Source of the DNA: Paraclostridium tenue
GTDB lineage: Bacteria > Bacillota > Clostridia > Peptostreptococcales > Peptostreptococcaceae
Reading direction: 5' to 3'
Assembly (NCBI RefSeq): GCF_015668515.1
Contig: NZ_JADPFO010000001.1
Location: forward strand, 1,390,823 to 1,454,822
Length of the DNA: 64,000 bases
A program made the position numbers and the translations under genes. A model generated the notes under the pieces. It did not search any database. It saw only the letters and a program-made list of their open reading frames with translations, and was not told where the DNA came from. Of this stretch, positions 28,201 through 37,036 are shown piece by piece (position 1 is the stretch's first letter; each line of letters opens with the position of its first letter).

Positions 28201-29579
28201 GGATTTATTAACTCACTAAACCTATCAACTACTTTGAAGTTTTCTATTTTTACTGCACCTATTTCTGTTATCTTATCATTTGTATTTGAAAATCCTGTTG
28301 TTTCAATATCAAATACTATAAAACTTTGAGATAAATCCTTATCATTAGGGTCTTTTATTATCGGTAATTCATCTTCCACCAAATAGCCTTCTACTCCATA
28401 TATAACCTTGATACCATGTTTTTTAGCTGCATCCATAGCTTCTGGAAATGCTTGAACTACACCATGATCAGTTATTGCTATTGCAGGGTGTCCCCATTTA
28501 GCTGCTCTTTCAACTAATTTTTTTGTTGAGCATACAGCATCCATTGAAGACATTTGTGTATGAGCATGGAGTTCCACTCTCTTTACATCTGAAGTATCTA
28601 TTCGTTCTTCTTTTACTTCTTTTTTTATACCACTTATTGTCATTGTAATTTCTCTTTGATAATTATCGTAAAGTGCGTCTCCTTTTATTTTTAAATAAGC
28701 TCCTTTAGTTACAGAATCTATAACCTTATCTTTATTCATATCATTTAAAAATAATTTACAACTAATTGAACTTGTATAATCTGTAACTGCTGCAATTAAA
28801 AGAACTTTTCCATTTCTTAATTCTTTTAACTCAACATCAAATACTTCTCCTACTATACACACAGTTCCAGAATTTTGATTTAATCTATTTATTTTTTCAA
28901 CTGGAGCATTTACATTATCTCCATAAATATATTCATCTTTAATTGCAATTTCTATTGCTTGATTGCCTTCAACTTCCTTTTCTTCATCTTCTACATTTAT
29001 AGATTCAGCTATTCTTTCTTTTACCATTTCTTCAATTAAATTATCATTTTTCTTAATAAGTTTTTCTACATTAGGTCCTTTGCTTACTGACTTCTCAAAT
29101 ATAATATCAATATCCAATCCAGCTTCTTCACTCAATACATTTTTTAATACCTGTACAGCATTTTGTTTTATCAATCTTTTGTAAAAAAGATCTGATGGCA
29201 ATTTTATTTTTAAAGTTTCATCTATACACATATACTCAACATTTTTTATCCATCCATTTAGCGAAGGACATAGTGTTGTTAAAATATATATTATATTTAC
29301 CCAGTATTTTTTTATAATGTCTTTTGTTTTTTGCTTTTCTAATTTTATATACCTTATCTTAATTTTGACATCATTAAAATAATCTAGCTTTTCTTTTAAC
29401 TCTTGTCTTAATATCTCTATATAATCGTAACTTATTATATTTTTAGAACTTAAATATATATATATTAATTTTTCTTCTTTAAAATATGTTACTTTACTTA
29501 TGTTTACATCTGCTAATTGTTTATTTAAAATATTATTATTTATACATAATTTTTCTAAATAATCTTTGACAATTTCCAT
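25275..29579 (-). CDS. polC: DNA polymerase III alpha subunit, Gram-positive PolC type
   Basis: PolC is the main replicative polymerase of Firmicutes, with built-in proofreading. At 1434 residues the order is normal: N-terminal domains, an OB fold (about 235-330), a PHP domain that begins HAHTQMSSMDAV near 340 and is split by the DEDD exonuclease (FDIETTGF near 425), and the polymerase core with YLVGSRGSVGSSF near 876 and PDIDLNFSGEYQ near 963. The fingers include the zinc-binding CENEECKY / CPKCGRPL pairs. The start at 29579 (MEIVKDYLEK) has AGGAGG 9 bases upstream; the in-frame TTG at 29603 precedes that site. Usually polC directly precedes rimP; here 5.8 kb intervene. Confidence 0.97.
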   Translation of the reverse strand: MEIVKDYLEKLCINNNILNKQLADVNISKVTYFKEEKLIYIYLSSKNIISYDYIEILRQELKEKLDYFNDVKIKIRYIKLEKQKTKDIIKKYWVNIIYILTTLCPSLNGWIKNVEYMCIDETLKIKLPSDLFYKRLIKQNAVQVLKNVLSEEAGLDIDIIFEKSVSKGPNVEKLIKKNDNLIEEMVKERIAESINVEDEEKEVEGNQAIEIAIKDEYIYGDNVNAPVEKINRLNQNSGTVCIVGEVFDVELKELRNGKVLLIAAVTDYTSSISCKLFLNDMNKDKVIDSVTKGAYLKIKGDALYDNYQREITMTISGIKKEVKEERIDTSDVKRVELHAHTQMSSMDAVCSTKKLVERAAKWGHPAIAITDHGVVQAFPEAMDAAKKHGIKVIYGVEGYLVEDELPIIKDPNDKDLSQSFIVFDIETTGFSNTNDKITEIGAVKIENFKVVDRFSELINPEADISYKIQELTGITNDMVADKPTIEEILPKFLEFVGDSVLVAHNADFDMGFISQKSREQGLEFKNKSIDTLTLARVLLPHLKRHRLNVIAKDLGIPLLNHHRAVDDAEATAHIFIKFLEMLQKQGVEKLSDVNEKLGGLDYTKIATNHITLLAKDYTGLKNLYKIVSDAHVNHFYRAPRILRSVLEKHREGLIIGSACEAGQVFNAVKKNLPDEEMEKVIELYDYIEVMPIDNNRFMIEKGEVKDEEELRDLNRRLIEVAKKFGKIPVATGDVHFLDKHEAVLRKVLKNSQGFKVDEEETYLHFRTTNEMLDEFSYLDPVEAYEVVIANSNKIADMVEVIKPIPDDTYPPVIEGSDVELREMCYAKAKRIYGDPMPEVVKARLDRELNSIIGNGYAVMYIISQKLVTKSLRDGYLVGSRGSVGSSFAATMSDITEVNPLPAHYICENEECKYSYFYEIGEWGSGADLPDKDCPKCGRPLKKDGHDIPFEVFLGFEGDKEPDIDLNFSGEYQPVIHKYTEELFGEGYVYRAGTIGTVAEKTAFGYAKKYIEENNINTTSSEALRLANGCTGVKRTSGQHPGGVMVVPHYKDIYDFTPIQYPANDTSCGVITTHFDYHSISGRILKLDILGHDVPTIIRMLEDITGIDATTIPLDDKETMSLFTSTDALGVTPEEINCPIGSLAIPEFGTKFVRQMLLDTKPTTFAELVRISGLSHGTDVWLNNAQELVQKEIVGLKDVISTRDDIMNYLIFKGLPPKMAFTIMESVRKGRGLKPEHIEEMEKNDVPKWYIWSCQQIKYMFPKAHAVAYVMMSFRLAYCKVHYPEAFYATYFTTKAEDFDADLIVKGLPAIKAKIKEIEELGNDATTKEKNMLTVLEVALEMYARDIKIIPVDIYKSDAKKFQVVGEKTLLPPMIALQGVGENAAINIQKERENGEFISKEDLRKRTKISKTVIETLTNHGSLENMSDENQLSLF

Positions 29580-29699
29580 AAGAAGTTCCCTCCTCTCTAT
29601 CAAATCATTATATCATATATATAAAACTTTTTTTATTAGGATTAGCTACAAACTATACAATCTTTAATAATATATTATATATTATACGTCATAGTTTAG

Positions 29700-30380
29700 G
29701 TGGTGATTTTTATAGTTAGTTTTGATAGTAACTTAATAAATAAAATTTTAATTGCCTATGAAGATTTAGGAGAGAAGAAATTTATAAAAAAAATAGTTAA
29801 AGATATAAATATTGATAAAAAATTATATTTATTTTATTTTAAAAGAAAATTTATACCTATATGTACCCTCCCAAAATTCAGAATTATCTTAGTGTCTAAG
29901 CAGGGATTCATATCTTTTTGTTATAATTTTTTTTCTTTTCTACACTCAAAGAACTTATTTATAAATGTATCTTATAAAAATATAATGTCTATCGCTAAAT
30001 TTGTTGTATACCATGAGGTAGGCCATATACTAGATAAAAGTATAAATGATAATAAAGTTGAATATAATCAAACACTTAAAACTTTCATTAATAAACTTAT
30101 TGAATACGATATAGATATAAATGTAGAAAATTTTCACAAGAAAAATCTGCCATCAGATATAGAAGAGTGCGTTTTAAAACTAAAAAAAAATTTGATAAAT
30201 AGAGAATCTACAGCTTGGAAAATAGCTCATGATTTAATTGAATTTGAGGATAAAAACGAAGAACTTATATTCAATAATATGAGAGAATATGCTCTAGCAA
30301 CTTATAATTTTGGAAATATCCAAAATATTATTAATGAAAACAATATAGATGTTTTCATTAAATACAAAAAAGCAATATAA
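29700..30380 (+). CDS. Orphan protein with HEXXH zinc-metallopeptidase motif
   Basis: A 226-residue protein I do not recognise. Its centre has VVYHEVGHILD with HEVGH at 105-109, the zinc-binding and catalytic signature of gluzincin-type metallopeptidases. A later NRESTAWKIAHD segment (about 167-178) offers Glu169 as a possible third ligand, and the YALATYNFGN tail recalls ImmA/IrrE-like small peptidases. There is no signal peptide. The start is unclear: GTG at 29700 or 29703 lies within AGGTGGTGA, which would better serve an ATA at 29712. It is divergent from polC and ends at a terminator shared with the convergent SH3 gene. Confidence 0.65.
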   Translation: MVIFIVSFDSNLINKILIAYEDLGEKKFIKKIVKDINIDKKLYLFYFKRKFIPICTLPKFRIILVSKQGFISFCYNFFSFLHSKNLFINVSYKNIMSIAKFVVYHEVGHILDKSINDNKVEYNQTLKTFINKLIEYDIDINVENFHKKNLPSDIEECVLKLKKNLINRESTAWKIAHDLIEFEDKNEELIFNNMREYALATYNFGNIQNIINENNIDVFIKYKKAI

Positions 30381-30417
30381 AAAATAATGAGGACATTAAG
30401 TCCCCATTATTTTTTAT
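30379..30417. terminator. Bidirectional terminator between convergent genes
   Basis: AAAAATAATG and GGAC pair with GTCC and CATTATTTTT around ATTAA, with one A-C mismatch. It serves the HEXXH gene on plus and the SH3 glucosaminidase gene on minus. Confidence 0.8.
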
Positions 30418-30418
30418 A

Positions 30419-32656
30419 TTATCTATGTACAGGTATTTCAAATATTAAATTACTATTAGTATCATACATACCTATAAACTTATACATTATTCCTGATATA
30501 GCATTCGCCCAGTTTACGTCAGTTGCATATTGATGGTGTAAATGATCATAACTCCATCTCATTTTATACAGTGTATTTTGACCGTAGCTACCATGATGTA
30601 TATAATTCGAAGAAATCCATCTGGCCGATCCTTCTATAGTTTTTTCTACACTAGTCCATCCATTTTTATATGCAGCTTCTGCTCCTGATAAGTTTGCAGT
30701 TCCATCAAATGCCCCTATCCCAAAAAAGTTATATACTTTAACTGGCTGTGGTAGAGGTTTTCCTTTATATGAAGTTAGAACTTGTCCTTGAGCAAGTGTA
30801 GATCTTCCATATCCAGTCTCTAACATAGAGTGTCCTACTAAATATGATAAATCTATATTGTACTTACGAGCTGCATTTATAAATGCTTGACCTTGATTGT
30901 AAAATACATTAGTTCCACTTGATGCAGGTTTTAGACTATTTAAGTATCCATTTAACTCTCCTGCAGTTATTCCTCCTTTATAACTATCTAATCTTAGGAA
31001 TTGTAACATTCCTTTTTTCCCATTTTTAAAATTATTAGGATTTAGATAATGTTCTATGTCAGATCTACTTGCATTAATAAATCCTCCTGAAGATGAAGCT
31101 ATCATATTTACTTTTGATAACTGCTTATTAATATGGTCTTGTAATGAATGATTTTCATATTTATAATTAACAGTTGCTCCATTTACTACTTCTGAACTAT
31201 CTCCTCCTGAACTAATATCCCCATCATAATCTTTTAAGTATGTACTTGATACGTATGCTTCTTTTCCATTGTATTTTATCTTTGACCATCCATTACTTTC
31301 TGATATCACTTCTACTTTTTCATTATGTTTTAGCGTTCCTATTAGTCCATGACTTGTTGATGGTCCACTTCTTACATTTAATGATGTTGCTGTTACTATC
31401 TTTATTTTAGCAGATTCTTGGTTTTCACCTGGATTAGTTACTTCTCCATTTTCATCATCTTTTAAGTATGTACTTGATACGTATGCTTCTTTTCCATTGT
31501 ATTTTATCTTTGACCATCCGTTACTTTCTGATATTACTTCTACTTTTTCATTATGTTTTAGTGTTCCTATTAATCCGTGACTTGTTGATGGTCCACTTCT
31601 TACATTTAATGATGTTGCTGTTACTACTTTTGTTTTCGTAGTTCCTTCATTTGGTTTTTCACTTGGATTTGGATTAGTATTTGTGTTACTATTTCCAGCA
31701 TCTTTTAAGTAATCACTTGATACGTATGCTTCTTTTCCATTGTATTTTATCTTTGACCATCCGTTACTTTCTGATATTACTTCTACTTTTTCATTATGTT
31801 TTAGTGTTCCTATTAATCCGTGACTTGTTGATGGTCCACTTCTTACGTTTAACGATGTCGCTGTTACTACTTTTGTTTTCGTAGTTCCTCCATTTGGTTT
31901 TTCACTTGGGTTTGGATTAGTATTTGTGTTACTGTCTCCGACATCTTTTAAGTAAATACTTGATACATAGCCTACTCTTCCACCATATTTTATCTTTGAC
32001 CATCCGTTACTTTCTGATATCACTTCTACTTTTTCATTATTTCTTAAACTTCCTATCAATGCATTACTTGTTGACGGTCCACTTCTTACATTTAATGATG
32101 TTGCTGTTACTACTTTTATTTTGGTTATTATTGTATCTGGTAATGTTTCAGATGGTTTTTCAGGTTTTTTATCTGGTATATCACCATCTATGTTCGATAA
32201 AAATTCACTTGATACATATCCTAATCTTCCATCATATTTTACCTTTGACCATCCATTATTCTCTGATATTAATTCTACAATATTGCCTTTACTCAACTTG
32301 GCAATTACTCTATAACTTGTAGATGCTCCACTTCTCATATTGAGAGTATCTGCATTAACTATCTTTTTATTAGTTGATTGATTAGTATTACTTATATTTG
32401 TGCTTATATATTCACTAGAAACCCATCCACTTTTTCCATTTGCCGCACTTATTTTATACCATCCATTATCACTTTGAAGTATAGTAACCTTGTCATTTTT
32501 TTTAACCGTAAAAATAACTGAATGACCTGTTGATGGCCCACTTCTTACATTTAGCGATGTTGCTGTTACTATCCCTTCTTGATTGGATGCAAATGCATTT
32601 GTAGCTGTCAATGGTATTAATGCTAGAGTAGCCATTGCTATTTTTCGCTTCAACAC
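30419..32656 (-). CDS. Secreted glucosaminidase with six SH3b repeats
   Basis: A secreted autolysin of about 745 residues. A signal peptide (LKRKIAMATLALIPLTATNAFA) is shortened here to its key features: basic start, hydrophobic core, AFA cleavage site. Six bacterial SH3 domains follow (TATSLNVRSGPST repeated), which bind the cell wall, then Gly/Asn/Pro linkers and a C-terminal endo-beta-N-acetylglucosaminidase domain with the catalytic Glu in HSMLETGYGRS. The domain probably cuts the glycan strands of peptidoglycan. The start is taken as GTG 32656, 5 bases after GGGGG; TTG 32653 is also possible. SH3 units 3-6 are nearly identical at DNA level. Confidence 0.88.
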   Translation of the reverse strand: MLKRKIAMATLALIPLTATNAFASNQEGIVTATSLNVRSGPSTGHSVIFTVKKNDKVTILQSDNGWYKISAANGKSGWVSSEYISTNISNTNQSTNKKIVNADTLNMRSGASTSYRVIAKLSKGNIVELISENNGWSKVKYDGRLGYVSSEFLSNIDGDIPDKKPEKPSETLPDTIITKIKVVTATSLNVRSGPSTSNALIGSLRNNEKVEVISESNGWSKIKYGGRVGYVSSIYLKDVGDSNTNTNPNPSEKPNGGTTKTKVVTATSLNVRSGPSTSHGLIGTLKHNEKVEVISESNGWSKIKYNGKEAYVSSDYLKDAGNSNTNTNPNPSEKPNEGTTKTKVVTATSLNVRSGPSTSHGLIGTLKHNEKVEVISESNGWSKIKYNGKEAYVSSTYLKDDENGEVTNPGENQESAKIKIVTATSLNVRSGPSTSHGLIGTLKHNEKVEVISESNGWSKIKYNGKEAYVSSTYLKDYDGDISSGGDSSEVVNGATVNYKYENHSLQDHINKQLSKVNMIASSSGGFINASRSDIEHYLNPNNFKNGKKGMLQFLRLDSYKGGITAGELNGYLNSLKPASSGTNVFYNQGQAFINAARKYNIDLSYLVGHSMLETGYGRSTLAQGQVLTSYKGKPLPQPVKVYNFFGIGAFDGTANLSGAEAAYKNGWTSVEKTIEGSARWISSNYIHHGSYGQNTLYKMRWSYDHLHHQYATDVNWANAISGIMYKFIGMYDTNSNLIFEIPVHR
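31231..32120 (-). repeat. Four tandem near-identical SH3b-coding units
   Basis: About 240-bp units beginning near 31231, 31459, 31700 and 31941 repeat inside the glucosaminidase gene. Units 4, 5 and 6 of the protein differ by only a few bases over about 180 bp, more alike than needed for protein conservation, which suggests recent duplication or gene conversion. Confidence 0.8.
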
Positions 32657-32810
32657 ATATTCCCCCATTCTGTTGATATCATATACTTAAGTTAATTATA
32701 CGACAATTTGTGTATATATTAAATATAAAAGGTTAAAATTTTGTAACTTTTTCTATAATAGGTAAAAAAACACATTAACCAATATGTATTTTATATTTTT
32801 ATAGCAAAAT

Positions 32811-32838
32811 AAAAGAGATGGTATATCCCATCTCTTTT
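32811..32838 (-). terminator. Terminator after the cupin gene
   Basis: An 11-base perfect stem (AAAAGAGATGG / CCATCTCTTTT) with TTTTATTTT on the minus strand. It touches the stop codon of the cupin gene. Confidence 0.8.
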
Positions 32839-33184
32839 ATTCATTTATAACTATAGCTAAAATTTCTAATTCTTCATCTCCAGTATTTTCTAAATAATGC
32901 GATTCTCCATCTGCCGTATATACTACATCTCCTGATCCTATAGGTTGCATAAATCCATTATCTAAAACTCTTCCTTCACCTTTTATTATGTAATATACTT
33001 CAAAATCATCAGTGTGATCATGTACTCCTATAGAAGCTCCTGGGTCTAAAACCAATCTAGATATTAATTTAGCTTTTCCTTTTAATTCTTTCCCTTCAAT
33101 TAAATGATACATAGTAGTAGTTCCTCTACCATCTCTTAACTTATTTACTTTATTAACAGTTAATTCTTGTGGCCTTTTTATCAT
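32837..33184 (-). CDS. Single-domain cupin protein
   Basis: A 115-residue cupin. The first cupin motif is present as GVHDHTDDFEVYYIIKGEGRV, shortened here to its metal-ligand core HDHTDDFE, and the second as GESHYLEN with a ligand His. A bound metal ion is therefore likely. Such small cupins include sugar isomerases, dioxygenases and sensors; nothing in the sequence or the neighbours decides which. GGAGGAG precedes the ATG. Confidence 0.85.
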   Translation of the reverse strand: MIKRPQELTVNKVNKLRDGRGTTTMYHLIEGKELKGKAKLISRLVLDPGASIGVHDHTDDFEVYYIIKGEGRVLDNGFMQPIGSGDVVYTADGESHYLENTGDEELEILAIVINE

Positions 33185-33268
33185 TTAAATCTCCTCCCCT
33201 ATGTGATTACTATAATTTTAACATATTTACAAAACATAATCATACATGAGAGTTAAAATTTTATAAAT

Positions 33269-34264
33269 TTATTTTTTTACATCAACTTTATATTTTTTAG
33301 TTAATTTTTCTATCAAAGTATTTTGTTTTTCTAACATTAATTGTTCTTTTAATGATTCTTTTACATCTTCTAAAGACTGAGTTCTTTCATCTGTTTTCTT
33401 TATTATATGATATCCATATTTTGTTTCTACAAGTTTTGGATTTATCTCACCTTTATTTAACTTAAATGCTGCTTCCTCAAATTCAGAAACCATCTGTCCC
33501 TTTCCAAAGAAACCTAGATCTCCCCCACTTTGAGCACTTGTATCCTCAGAATACTTCTTTGCTAACTCTTCGAAACTTACACCTTCTAGCGCTTTTTTTA
33601 ACACACCTTCAGCTAACTTTTTATTTTCCTTTAATTTAGCGTCATCTAATTTCTTATCATTTTCATCCGTATTTTTAATTAATATATGTGATGCTTTTAC
33701 TTCATTAAATTTTTCTTTATTTTCATTATAATATTTCTCAACATCTTTATCACTTATATTAGATTCTTTTTCTATTTCTTTTGTTGCTATAGTTTCTTTT
33801 TCTATTGTTTTTTTAATTTCATCTTTTGTTAATTTAAATTCCTTTAAATAACTCTCTTCATCTAACCCAAAACTTTGAGATATAGTTGTCATTAACGACT
33901 TATATTGACTTTCTATATCATTTTTATCTACTTTAATTTTATTTTTAACCCCTTCTTGATATAACATTTCTGTAGTTGTTATATAATCTATCATATTTTG
34001 TTCATAATAATCTATCTGCTCATCAGTCATTTTAGTTTTTCCATTCATATAAAATATAGGTTCCATTCTGTTTTTTAATTCTTTTTCTTTTATCTTCACA
34101 TCTCCAACTGTTGCTATTATCTTATTATCACTATAATTTCTACTTGTTGCTGGTAAAACTCTTCCTTTTTCCTTTCCTATATAAAATCCGGAACCTATCC
34201 CTACAGTTAGAATACCTAATACAATTAGTATTTTTTTACTTAAATTCTTTTTTTCTTTATCCAT
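33269..34264 (-). CDS. PrsA-like extracytoplasmic parvulin foldase
   Basis: A 331-residue peptidyl-prolyl isomerase that helps secreted proteins fold. An N-terminal membrane segment (about 10-27) is followed by a SurA-like chaperone region and a parvulin domain (about 190-290) with ASHILI, GDLGFFGKGQM and TKYGYHIIK motifs. Unlike Bacillus PrsA there is no lipobox Cys after the hydrophobic stretch, so it is probably held by the uncleaved membrane segment. A Lys-rich tail follows. GGAG lies 12 bases before the ATG. It appears to be a single-gene unit. Confidence 0.87.
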   Translation of the reverse strand: MDKEKKNLSKKILIVLGILTVGIGSGFYIGKEKGRVLPATSRNYSDNKIIATVGDVKIKEKELKNRMEPIFYMNGKTKMTDEQIDYYEQNMIDYITTTEMLYQEGVKNKIKVDKNDIESQYKSLMTTISQSFGLDEESYLKEFKLTKDEIKKTIEKETIATKEIEKESNISDKDVEKYYNENKEKFNEVKASHILIKNTDENDKKLDDAKLKENKKLAEGVLKKALEGVSFEELAKKYSEDTSAQSGGDLGFFGKGQMVSEFEEAAFKLNKGEINPKLVETKYGYHIIKKTDERTQSLEDVKESLKEQLMLEKQNTLIEKLTKKYKVDVKK

Positions 34265-34518
34265 ATTTTATTTAAACTCCTTTTATAATTTTAAATTGTT
34301 TATAAATACTCTACATTATAGATGTGAATTCTATATGAATACAAAATATTTTTTATTATATGTATTTTCACATTAAAAAATAAAGTAAAAATATAATTTA
34401 TTTTAAAATTATATTTACATTTTATTTTTTTTAAACTATAATAATATTCAGAATATTTTTCGTAATCAACTTAATTTATAATAGATATCGAATTATATTT
34501 TAATTATTAAAATGTCCT

Positions 34519-34553
34519 AAAAAAAGTATGAATTATTTATCCATACTTTTTTT
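34519..34553 (-). terminator. Terminator after the GNAT gene
   Basis: A 12-base stem (AAAAAAAGTATG / CATACTTTTTTT) with T runs on both strands, just past the acetyltransferase stop. Confidence 0.8.
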
Positions 34554-34570
34554 ATTATAAATTTCATTAA

Positions 34571-35152
34571 TTATAAATATCTTGATAATACATATTCCTT
34601 TCTAGACAATTCATATCTATGGCATTTAACGTATCTTACTTTGTTTTTTGTTACAATTTTTTTATCATAAGTTGTTACATACTTAAATCCTAAATTTTTC
34701 AAAGATTTTGTTGATTTTTTATTATCTTCATAAGTTGTTGCTATTAATTTTTCTAGTTTTAAAAATTTAAATCCATATTCTAATAAGTATTTCGTCAGAT
34801 CTGTTGCTATATCATTTCCCCAGTACAATGGATTTACACATATACCCATATATGCTTCTGTATCTTTTTCAGAAACATCATTTAAACCTATATTTCCTAT
34901 TAATTTTTTATTATGCTTATCTATAATTGCCCAATGATTTACATTTCCTTTTTTATAACTATCTATAAAATTTTTTCGTATAAATCGCTTTGTTTCGCTT
35001 ATGGATTTGTGTACTTTTATAGGTAAATACTTTACTACTTTCTCTTGACTATAATATTCAAACATACTAGTTGCATCTTCTAAGGTTATAGGTCTTAATA
35101 TATATTTATTACTTTCTATTATTTTCATTTGAGGATATATAGAGTCTTTCAT
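34571..35152 (-). CDS. GNAT-family N-acetyltransferase (RimJ/RimL type)
   Basis: A 193-residue GNAT protein. It shows the RimJ-type opening (YILRPITLEDATSMFEY), the GNIGLNDVS strand, the Y-x-G turn before the acetyl-CoA pyrophosphate loop (YWGNDIATDLTKYLLEYGF) and the C-terminal KSTKSLKNLGF motif. The substrate could be a protein N-terminus or a small amine and cannot be told from the sequence. AGGAGG lies 10 bases before the ATG. Confidence 0.87.
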   Translation of the reverse strand: MKDSIYPQMKIIESNKYILRPITLEDATSMFEYYSQEKVVKYLPIKVHKSISETKRFIRKNFIDSYKKGNVNHWAIIDKHNKKLIGNIGLNDVSEKDTEAYMGICVNPLYWGNDIATDLTKYLLEYGFKFLKLEKLIATTYEDNKKSTKSLKNLGFKYVTTYDKKIVTKNKVRYVKCHRYELSRKEYVLSRYL

Positions 35153-35226
35153 ATAATAATTACCTCCTTAAAGTTCAATAATATTATTTAATATGCTTAT
35201 ATGTTTAAAATTGTTAATGTATGTAT

Positions 35227-35270
35227 AAAAAAAGATATAAAGAGATATTTTAAAATACCTACTTTATACC
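35227..35270 (-). terminator. Terminator after the ABC exporter
   Basis: GGTATAAAG / CTTTATATC encloses a second stem AGGTATTTT / AAAATATCT; with two G-T pairs the hairpin is almost continuous and is followed by TTTTTTTA on the minus strand. Confidence 0.75.
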
Positions 35271-35284
35271 TTAATTGATCATTT

Positions 35285-36985
35285 TTATTTTCTGTGAAGC
35301 TTTGAGTAAACTCCTGATTTTTCAATGAGTTCTTTATGAGTTCCTCTTTCTTCTATTCCGTTTTCTGTTAAAACTATTATTTCATCTGCATTTTGTATTG
35401 TCGATAATCTATGAGCTACAACTAAATTAGTTCTATTTCTACCTAGCTCTTCTAGTGATTTTTGTATTTCATATTCAGTAACATTATCAAGTGCTGATGT
35501 AGCTTCATCTAGTATCATTATAGGTGGATTTTTAAGGAAAATTCTCGCTATAGAAATTCTTTGCTTTTGACCTCCAGATAACTTAACTCCTCTTTCACCT
35601 ACATAAGTATCATAGCCTTGCGGTAATGTCATTATAAATTCATGTATTCTTGCTTTTTTGCAAGCATCTATTACTTCTGCATCTGTTGCATCTGATTTAC
35701 CTATTATTATATTTTCTTTTATAGTTCCAGTAAATAAAAATACATCTTGTGCAACAACTCCAATATTTTTTCTAAGTGAATTTAAACTCACCTCTTTAAT
35801 GCTTTTACCATCTATTTTAATATCTCCCTCAGAGAAATCAAAAAATCTAGGTATAAGATTACACAATGTAGTTTTCCCACCACCTGATGGTCCGACTAAT
35901 GCTACTGTTTTTCCTGCTTCTATAGATAATGTAAGATTACTAAATACTTCATTATCATCTTCATAAGTAAAAGATACATTTTCTATTTCTATATTTCCTT
36001 TTACATCTTTAAGCTCTATAGGATTTTTAGCTTCTTTTTCAGTTTCTTCGTTTATTATCTCTGTAAATCTTTCAAACCCTGTCATACCGTTTTGATATTG
36101 CTCTGTAAAGTTTATTAACTTTCTAATAGGCTGTATAAACATTTTTACATATAATAGATATGCTGCAAAATCTCCTAAGTTTATATAATTCATATAAGTA
36201 AAATATCCTGCTACTATTAAAACTACCAATTCTAGTACGTCTATAAATAAAAACATTCCAGAGAAATATTGTGCCATAACCTTATAAGCACTTTCTCTTG
36301 CATGTCTAAATATATTATTAGACTCATTAAACTTTTTAAGTTCTTCTTCTTCAGTACAAAATGATTTTGTAACTCTCATTCCTGCTATACTATTTTCTAA
36401 AGTTGCATTTACATCACCAGTTTTTACCCTAGTTTCTTTAAAAGCTCTGTTCATTCTCTTTCTCTGAGTTATAGCATATAAAAGTATAAATGGTAATATT
36501 GCAAATACAATTAATGTAAGTGGTACATTAATTCTAAGAAGTATTAAAAATGAACCAACCAACATAACTAAAGATACAAATAAATCTTCTGGACCATGAT
36601 GTGCAAGTTCTGAAACTTCCATAAGATCATTTATTATTCTGGACATTATAACTCCAGATTTATTATTGTTAAAATACTGATTAGGAAGTTTTTGCAAGTG
36701 AGTAAATACATAACTTCTCATATCTGCTTGCATTCTTACACCTACTACATGACCCCAGTATTGCATAAAGTAATTTAATCCTGCCTTTAATATAAATATT
36801 AATAATAAACTTATAGCAAATACCATCAACATTCTTAAATCTTTATTTGGCACAACTTCATTCATTATATTTCTAGTTATCATAGGATAAACTAAATCAC
36901 ACAAAGCTACTGTAAAAGCCGCTAATAAATCAAGTATAAATAACTTTTTATATGGCTTATAATACTTAATAAATTCTTTTAACAT
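35285..36985 (-). CDS. ABC exporter, fused membrane and ATPase domains
   Basis: A 566-residue half-transporter of the MsbA/LmrA/BmrA type that exports lipids, drugs or peptides as a homodimer or with an unseen partner. Six membrane helices cover about 15-310; the nucleotide-binding domain has Walker A GPSGGGKT near 370, signature LSGGQKQR, Walker B IMILDEATSALD and the switch His in VAHRLST. The start is set to 36985 (MLKEFIKYY), after GGAGG; upstream in-frame codons lie before the ribosome binding site. A sigma-A promoter sits directly upstream. There is no peptidase domain. Confidence 0.9.
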   Translation of the reverse strand: MLKEFIKYYKPYKKLFILDLLAAFTVALCDLVYPMITRNIMNEVVPNKDLRMLMVFAISLLLIFILKAGLNYFMQYWGHVVGVRMQADMRSYVFTHLQKLPNQYFNNNKSGVIMSRIINDLMEVSELAHHGPEDLFVSLVMLVGSFLILLRINVPLTLIVFAILPFILLYAITQRKRMNRAFKETRVKTGDVNATLENSIAGMRVTKSFCTEEEELKKFNESNNIFRHARESAYKVMAQYFSGMFLFIDVLELVVLIVAGYFTYMNYINLGDFAAYLLYVKMFIQPIRKLINFTEQYQNGMTGFERFTEIINEETEKEAKNPIELKDVKGNIEIENVSFTYEDDNEVFSNLTLSIEAGKTVALVGPSGGGKTTLCNLIPRFFDFSEGDIKIDGKSIKEVSLNSLRKNIGVVAQDVFLFTGTIKENIIIGKSDATDAEVIDACKKARIHEFIMTLPQGYDTYVGERGVKLSGGQKQRISIARIFLKNPPIMILDEATSALDNVTEYEIQKSLEELGRNRTNLVVAHRLSTIQNADEIIVLTENGIEERGTHKELIEKSGVYSKLHRK

Positions 36986-37007
36986 AAAATACCTCCATTT
37001 CTCTAAT

Positions 37008-37036
37008 ATTATATACCCAAAATGCAATGAATGTAA
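37008..37036 (-). promoter_or_regulatory. Sigma-A promoter of the ABC exporter
   Basis: TTACAT and TATAAT on the minus strand are separated by 17 bases. Transcription would start near 37001, about 16 bases before the ATG. Confidence 0.65.

Noticed and set aside
31231-32120. Regular direct repeats that could suggest a CRISPR array
   Set aside because: The 240-bp units are coding, in frame, and encode SH3 domains of one protein; there are no short repeats with unique spacers.
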